Positions 22,918 through 27,324 of a DNA stretch of 27,324 nucleotides are shown piece after piece (the first letter of the stretch is position 1; every line of letters starts with the position of its first letter). Location of the stretch: positions 12,041 to 39,364 of the forward strand of contig DMCZ01000038.1 in NCBI GenBank assembly GCA_003446655.1, in the 5' to 3' direction. The position numbers and the translations under genes are program-made. The DNA is from Thauera sp. (lineage in GTDB: Bacteria; Pseudomonadota; Gammaproteobacteria; Burkholderiales; Rhodocyclaceae). The notes beneath the pieces were generated by a model. That model searched no databases, was not told the DNA's origin, and saw only the letters and a program-made list of their open reading frames with translations.

Positions 22918-23114
22918 GCCTTCACCTCCACGCTGCGTCCGGCCTCGGCCAGCCATTCGCGGCGCTCACCGATCGCGGCGAGGATGGCGCGACGATCGTC
23001 GTCGTCGGTCCGGCTCCAGCGCGTGATCTCCTCGATCGTGCGCTGGCAGCCTTCGCACCAGCCGGTATCCGGGCTCATGCGGCAGACGTTGGTGCAGGGG
23101 GAAGGAACACTCAT
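22914..23114 (-). CDS. DUF1289 small cysteine protein, first copy
   Basis: The 66-residue protein begins MSVPSPCTNVCRMSPDTGWC, with Cys7, Cys11, Cys20 and Cys23 at exactly the spacing of the following copy, then EGCQRTIEEITRWS and a helical C-terminus with DDRRAILAAIGERREWL. This is a classical DUF1289/YdhL protein. I chose the ATG at 23114; upstream codons encode no conserved residues. The two copies differ in the C-terminal half, so this is an old duplication with divergence. Function is not established. Confidence 0.88.
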   Translation of the reverse strand: MSVPSPCTNVCRMSPDTGWCEGCQRTIEEITRWSRTDDDDRRAILAAIGERREWLAEAGRSVEVKA

Positions 23115-23227
23115 GGGACGCTCTCTGTGGGTTGCGGGCCGCGCATGCGTGTGCGCCGCCTCGATGATGGTCAGGCCGATTATGAACGAGTCGCGGCGCG
23201 GCAGGACGGGCAAAGGCGGCGCGAGGC

Positions 23228-23253
23228 CTGCAGGAGCGGGCTCGCCCGCGAAC
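23228..23253. repeat. Single REP-like palindromic element
   Basis: The sequence CTGCAGGAGCGGGCTCGCCCGCGAAC contains a GCGGG/CCCGC hairpin with flanking GGAG and GAA. It resembles the REP elements of Pseudomonas and relatives (GTAGGAGCGGGCTTGCCCGC type). It sits in the 153-bp gap between the HMG-CoA lyase stop and the first DUF1289 gene and may stabilise or attenuate the mRNA. Confidence 0.55.
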
Positions 23254-23267
23254 GGCCCGCCTCAGGC

Positions 23268-24197
23268 TCAGGCGGCCTTCGCGCGCCTGGCCAGCACCGC
23301 GCGCGCCACGCGCGAGGCCGGCTCGCGGCCGAGCTGGGCGCTGATCCAGGCCGCAGTGTCGACCAGCGTCTCGAGGTCGATGCCGGTGTCGACGCCGAGC
23401 CCGTTGAGCAACCAGACCACGTCCTCGGTGGCGACGTTCCCCGAGGCGCCCGCCGCGTAGGGACAGCCGCCCAGGCCGCCGACCGAGGCGTCGAACACCG
23501 CCACGCCCATCTGCAGCGAGGCGTAGACATTGGCCACTGCCATGCCGTAGGTGTCGTGGTAGTGGCCGGCGAGCCTGTCCACCGGCACGCGCCTGGCCAC
23601 CGCCTCGAGCATGCGCTGGATGCTGGCCGGCGTGCCAACGCCGATGGTGTCGCCCAGCGACACCTCGTAGCAGCCCATGTCCAGCAGCGTGGCCGCAACC
23701 TCGGCCACCGCCTGCGGCGCGACCGCGCCCTCGTAGGGGCAGCCGACCACGCAGGACACGTAGCCGCGCACGCGCACACCCGCCGCGTGGGCGGCCTCGG
23801 TGACCGGGCGGAAGCGCTCCAGCGACTCGGCGATCGAGCAGTTGATGTTCTTCTGGCTGAAGGACTCGGAGGCCGCGCCGAACACCGCGACCTCCTTCGC
23901 ACCGGCGGCGAGCGCGGCCTCGAAGCCCTTCAGGTTGGGGGTGAGCACCGGGTAGGCAACACCGGGCGCGGCGGCCGCCAGCACGCGCGGCAGCAGCTCG
24001 GCGTTGTCGCCCATCTGCGGCACCCACTTGGGCGACACGAAGGAGGTCGTCTCGATCGCCTTCAGCCCGGCGCGCTCGAGGCGGCGCACGAGCTCGAGCT
24101 TGGTGTCGGTGGAGACGAGCTGCTTCTCGTTCTGCAGGCCGTCGCGCGGGCCCATCTCGACGATGCGGACGGCGGTGGGCAGGTGGGTGGTCGTCAT
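23268..24197 (-). CDS. mvaB: Hydroxymethylglutaryl-CoA lyase
   Basis: The 309-residue enzyme cleaves 3-hydroxy-3-methylglutaryl-CoA to acetoacetate and acetyl-CoA, the last step of leucine breakdown. It has the N-terminal VEMGPRDGLQNE motif with catalytic Arg/Asp, ETTSFVSPKWVPQM, and the signature VGGLGGCPYA with the active-site cysteine; metal-binding His residues lie in AGHYHDTYG. Length is normal. The neighbouring acyl-CoA synthetase and carboxylase subunit support a liu-type leucine/isovalerate cluster (liuE position). AGGAAAG precedes the ATG. Confidence 0.95.
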   Translation of the reverse strand: MTTTHLPTAVRIVEMGPRDGLQNEKQLVSTDTKLELVRRLERAGLKAIETTSFVSPKWVPQMGDNAELLPRVLAAAAPGVAYPVLTPNLKGFEAALAAGAKEVAVFGAASESFSQKNINCSIAESLERFRPVTEAAHAAGVRVRGYVSCVVGCPYEGAVAPQAVAEVAATLLDMGCYEVSLGDTIGVGTPASIQRMLEAVARRVPVDRLAGHYHDTYGMAVANVYASLQMGVAVFDASVGGLGGCPYAAGASGNVATEDVVWLLNGLGVDTGIDLETLVDTAAWISAQLGREPASRVARAVLARRAKAA

Positions 24198-24291
24198 GAA
24201 TCGCTTTCCTGTCGAATGACGATCGCGACCGGCGCTCCACGGGGGAGGACACGGTCGCGATACGGGTTGGCTGCGAGCGGGCGGACGGTGC

Positions 24292-25983
24292 TCAGGCGGT
24301 CTGCGCCTCGTCGAGCCCGAGCTCTTCCTTCATTTTCTGGCGGATCAGGAACTTCTGGATCTTGCCGGTCACCGTCATCGGGAAGCTGTCGACGAAGCGG
24401 ATGTAGCGCGGGATCTTGTAGTGTGCGATCTGGCCCTGGCAATACGCGCGCACCTCGTCTTCAGAAAGGCGCTCGCCCTCGCGCACGATGATCCACGCGC
24501 ACAGTTCCTCGCCGTACTTCTCGTCCGGGATGCCGACCACCTGCACGTCGAGCACCTTGGGATGGGCGTAGAGGAATTCCTCGATCTCGCGCGGATAGAT
24601 GTTCTCGCCGCCACGGATCACCATGTCTTTGATGCGGCCGACGATGTTGCAGTAGCCCTCGTCGTCGATCACCGCGAGGTCGCCGGTGTGCATCCAGCCG
24701 CCGGCGTCGATTGCCTCCTTGGTCTTGGCCTCGTCGTCCCAGTAGCCGAGCATCACCGAATAGCCGCGGGTGCACAGCTCGCCCGACTGGCCGCGCGGCA
24801 CGATGCGGCCCTCGTTGTCGACGATCTTCACTTCGAGATGGGGCTGGACGCGGCCCACGGTGGATACGCGGCAGTCGAGCGGGTCGTCGGTGCCGCTCTG
24901 GAAGCTCACCGGCGAGGTCTCGGTCATGCCGTAGGCGATCGTCACCTCGGCCATGTTCATCTTGCCGATGACCCGCTTCATGACCTCGATCGGGCACGGG
25001 CTGCCGGCCATGATGCCGGTGCGCAGGCTGGCGAGGTCGAACTCGGCGAACCGTGGATGATCGAGCGCGGCGATGAACATGGTCGGCACGCCGTAGAGCG
25101 CGGTGCATTTCTCCTGCGCCACCGTCTCCAGCACCGCCAGGGGCTCGAAGGCCTCAGCCGGGTAGACCATGGTGGCGCCGTGGGTCAGGCAGCCGAGGTT
25201 GCCCATCACCATGCCGAAGCAGTGGTAGAGCGGCACCGGAATGCACAGGCGGTCGCCGGGCACGAGCTTGATCGCCTCGCCGACGAAGAAGCCGTTGTTG
25301 AGGATGTTGTGGTGCGACAGGGTCGCGCCCTTGGGGTGGCCGGTGGTGCCGGAGGTGAACTGGATGTTGATCGGGTCGTCGAACTGCAGCTTCTCCGACA
25401 GCACGGCGAGCGCGGTGAGTTCCTCGCGGCTGGGCGCGCGCAGCAGATCGTCGAAGTTGAGCATGCCGGGCGAGCGGTCAGTGCCCATGCGGATCACCAT
25501 CTCCAGGCTGGGCAGGCGGTGGCTGCGCAGCAGTCCGGGCTCGCAGTGGCCGAGCTCGGGGGCGAGGTCGGCGATCATCTCGAGGTAGTTGCTGGTCTTG
25601 AACGCCGGCGACAGCACCAGCGCGCGGCAGCCGACCTTGTTGAGCGCGTACTCGAGCTCGGAGCGGCGGTAGGCGGGGTTGATGTTCACCAGCACCAGGC
25701 CGGCCTTGGCGGTGGCGAACTGGGTCAGCGCCCACTCCATGTTGTTCTGCGACCAGATGCCGATGCGCTCGCCCGGCGCCAGACCGAGGCGCATCAGCCC
25801 GCAGGCGAGCGCGTCGACCCTGCTCTTCAACTGCGCGTAGGTGAGGCGCACGTTCTGGTGGCGCACAACCAGCGCCTCGCGCCCGGCATGGCGGGCGCAG
25901 GCCTCGTCGAAGAAGCGGCCGATGGTCTGGCCGATCAGTTGCTTGTCGGATGCGCCGTGGACGTAGCTCTGGTTACTGCTCAT
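24292..25983 (-). CDS. AMP-binding acyl-CoA synthetase
   Basis: The 563-residue enzyme activates a carboxylic acid through an acyl-adenylate. The P-loop FTSGTTGHPKGATLSHHN is at about residues 212-229, followed by YGMTETSP, GWMHTGDLAVID, GRIKDMVIRGGENIYPREIE and the catalytic lysine in TVTGKIQKF near the C-terminus. It resembles the medium/branched-chain acyl-CoA synthetases often found in liu clusters, so isovalerate or a similar short acid is a reasonable but unproven substrate. GAGGAG lies upstream of the ATG at 25983. It is between the carboxylase and HMG-CoA lyase genes on the same strand. Confidence 0.93.
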   Translation of the reverse strand: MSSNQSYVHGASDKQLIGQTIGRFFDEACARHAGREALVVRHQNVRLTYAQLKSRVDALACGLMRLGLAPGERIGIWSQNNMEWALTQFATAKAGLVLVNINPAYRRSELEYALNKVGCRALVLSPAFKTSNYLEMIADLAPELGHCEPGLLRSHRLPSLEMVIRMGTDRSPGMLNFDDLLRAPSREELTALAVLSEKLQFDDPINIQFTSGTTGHPKGATLSHHNILNNGFFVGEAIKLVPGDRLCIPVPLYHCFGMVMGNLGCLTHGATMVYPAEAFEPLAVLETVAQEKCTALYGVPTMFIAALDHPRFAEFDLASLRTGIMAGSPCPIEVMKRVIGKMNMAEVTIAYGMTETSPVSFQSGTDDPLDCRVSTVGRVQPHLEVKIVDNEGRIVPRGQSGELCTRGYSVMLGYWDDEAKTKEAIDAGGWMHTGDLAVIDDEGYCNIVGRIKDMVIRGGENIYPREIEEFLYAHPKVLDVQVVGIPDEKYGEELCAWIIVREGERLSEDEVRAYCQGQIAHYKIPRYIRFVDSFPMTVTGKIQKFLIRQKMKEELGLDEAQTA

Positions 25984-26089
25984 CGTGTTTCATCTCCTCT
26001 CCATGCAGGGCGCGCCGGCTCTCGCGGCCGGATCGCGCCCCCCGGGGACAAGCCCCGTACAGCGTGTTCGTTTTTGGCTTGCGGACCGC

Positions 26090-27304
26090 TCAAGCGGCGG
26101 CTTCGAACTCGACCAACTCGGCGCCATCGCCGACCTGGTCGCCGACGCCGAAGCGGAAGGCCTTGACCGTGCCGGCGGCGGGCGCAGTGATGGTGTGCTC
26201 CATCTTCATCGCCTCCAGGATCAGCAGCGGCGCGCCCTTCTCGACCTTGGCGCCCTCGGCGGCGACCAGGGCGATGACCTTGCCCGGCATCGGCGCCAGC
26301 AGGCCGCCCTCGGCGCCCCCGCCCTCGCCACCGTGGTGCAGCGGATCGACCGCGGCCAGTTGCCAGGCGCGGCCCTTGGCGAAGACGTGGCGGCGGCCGG
26401 CGGCGGCGATCACGGTGGCGTCCATGCGCGTGCCGTCGAGCTCGACGCGCAGCAGGCCGCGCGGATTGAGCTCGCCGCGCGCCTCGACGCTGCGGCCGTC
26501 CACGCTCAGCCGGTACGCGCCGGGCAGGTAGGCGACCTCGACCGCGCGGTCGGTCTCACCGAAGCGGAACAGCAGGGTGCGGCGCGCGGTGGCGTTCATG
26601 CGCCAGCCGTCGCGGGCGTGCCAGGGCGAGCGCGCGTCCGCCGTGCGCTGGGCGCGCTTGTCGGCGAGCGCCGTCTCGCGCAGCAGCTCGGCGAGCGCGG
26701 CGATCTGCAGCACATCGTCCGGGACGCCCTCGTCGGCGGGGAACAGGTAGGCCTTCTCGCGCTCGATGAGGCCGGTGTCGAGGTCGGCACCGGAGAAGGC
26801 CGGGCAGGCGGTGAGTCGCGACAGGAACTCGATGTTGTTGGCCACGCCCACCACGCGATAGTCGGCCAGCGCCTGCAGCATGCGGGCGAGCGCGCGGTCG
26901 CGGTTGATGTCCCACACGATGAGCTTGGCGATCATCGGATCGTAGTGCGGACTGATCTCGTCGCCCTCCTCGACGCCGGTGTCGACGCGCACATGCAGGC
27001 TCTCGGCCGGCGGCGCCAGGTGCACCAGCTTGCCGGTCGAGGGCAGGAAGCCCTTGGCCGGATCCTCGGCATAGATGCGCGCTTCCAGCGCGTGACCGCG
27101 GATCTGCAGCTGCTCCTGCGCCAGCGGCAGCTTCTCGCCTGAGGCGACGCGCAGCTGCCACTCCACCAGGTCCAGCCCGGTGATCATCTCGGTCACCGGA
27201 TGCTCGACCTGCAGACGGGTGTTCATCTCCATGAAGTAGAAGGAGCCGTCCTGCGTGAAGCTTTCACTCGCGATGAACTCCACCGTACCGGCGCCGACGT
27301 AGCC
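26090..27304 (-). CDS. mccA: Methylcrotonyl-CoA carboxylase alpha-type subunit (C-terminal part)
   Basis: The last 404 residues of a biotin-dependent carboxylase are present; the 5' part is lost at the contig end. Visible are the end of the biotin carboxylase ATP-grasp domain (YFMEMNTRLQVEHPVTEMI), the biotin carboxylase C domain (about 60-170), a linker domain, and the biotinyl domain with EAMKMEH, whose lysine carries biotin. Adjacent HMG-CoA lyase favours 3-methylcrotonyl-CoA carboxylase (leucine pathway, LiuD/MccA); propionyl-, acetyl- or geranyl-CoA carboxylase remain possible. Any upstream in-frame start codon lies in adapter sequence and is not real. Confidence 0.88.
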   Translation of the reverse strand, partial: GYVGAGTVEFIASESFTQDGSFYFMEMNTRLQVEHPVTEMITGLDLVEWQLRVASGEKLPLAQEQLQIRGHALEARIYAEDPAKGFLPSTGKLVHLAPPAESLHVRVDTGVEEGDEISPHYDPMIAKLIVWDINRDRALARMLQALADYRVVGVANNIEFLSRLTACPAFSGADLDTGLIEREKAYLFPADEGVPDDVLQIAALAELLRETALADKRAQRTADARSPWHARDGWRMNATARRTLLFRFGETDRAVEVAYLPGAYRLSVDGRSVEARGELNPRGLLRVELDGTRMDATVIAAAGRRHVFAKGRAWQLAAVDPLHHGGEGGGAEGGLLAPMPGKVIALVAAEGAKVEKGAPLLILEAMKMEHTITAPAAGTVKAFRFGVGDQVGDGAELVEFEAAA

Positions 27305-27305
27305 C

Positions 27306-27324
27306 CTGTCTCTTATACACATCT
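27306..27324. other. Tn5/Nextera mosaic-end adapter (sequencing artefact)
   Basis: The final 19 bases, CTGTCTCTTATACACATCT, are exactly the transposase mosaic end used in Nextera libraries. Read on the minus strand in frame with the carboxylase gene it yields the well-known artefactual N-terminus MCIRDR. It is not genomic. Confidence 0.98.

Noticed and set aside
27305..27322. Carboxylase gene starting with ATG at 27322
   Set aside because: The ATG and following codons come from the Nextera mosaic end; the real gene is truncated.

Overview
The window is GC-rich chromosomal DNA with the gene content and order of a betaproteobacterium. A Rhodocyclales member near Thauera/Azoarcus is my best guess, from gene order and protein character only; no search was run. 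It is densely coded, mostly housekeeping, with no phage, plasmid, CRISPR or insertion-sequence genes. The last 19 bases (27306-27324) are the Tn5/Nextera mosaic-end adapter, so genomic sequence ends at 27305.

Layout. 1-1869 (minus): a duplicated STAS-domain protein, then hslV and the first 36 codons of hslU (ATP-dependent protease). 2058-7225 (plus): the complete cell-envelope operon ybgC-tolQ-tolR-tolA-tolB-pal-cpoB, followed directly by queE and queC (7-deazaguanine/queuosine synthesis), a YeeE/YedE sulfur-compound transporter, and tRNA-Lys(UUU) with its own promoter and terminator. 10101-12670 (minus): an orphan SsuA/THI5-like binding protein translationally coupled to a membrane diguanylate cyclase with a PhnD-like periplasmic sensor. 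12744-13368 (plus): a C-terminally extended IF-1 paralogue behind a promoter and a roughly 320-nt structured leader. 13396-16773 (minus): a 1125-residue REC-REC-PAS-GAF-PAS-GGDEF-EAL protein whose second receiver is degenerate. 17103-17987 (plus): a Tat-exported dienelactone-hydrolase-like enzyme.

18028-27304 (all minus). Read in transcription order from the right edge: methylcrotonyl-CoA carboxylase alpha-type subunit (partial), acyl-CoA synthetase and HMG-CoA lyase, which look like a leucine/isovalerate catabolic (liu-type) cluster; two tandem DUF1289 mini-proteins coupled to an MBL-fold hydrolase; an AGCS alanine/glycine:cation symporter with a strong terminator; then rapZ coupled to a NusG-II-domain membrane protein, a Gx-transporter-family (ECF S-like) protein and an unrecognised 74-residue membrane or secreted protein.

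The least explained parts are the binding-protein/diguanylate-cyclase pair, the DUF1289-DUF1289-MBL triplet, the rapZ-linked membrane cassette with its small unknown protein, the duplicated STAS protein and the IF-1 leader. None is demonstrated to be a new system; they are the best candidates here.
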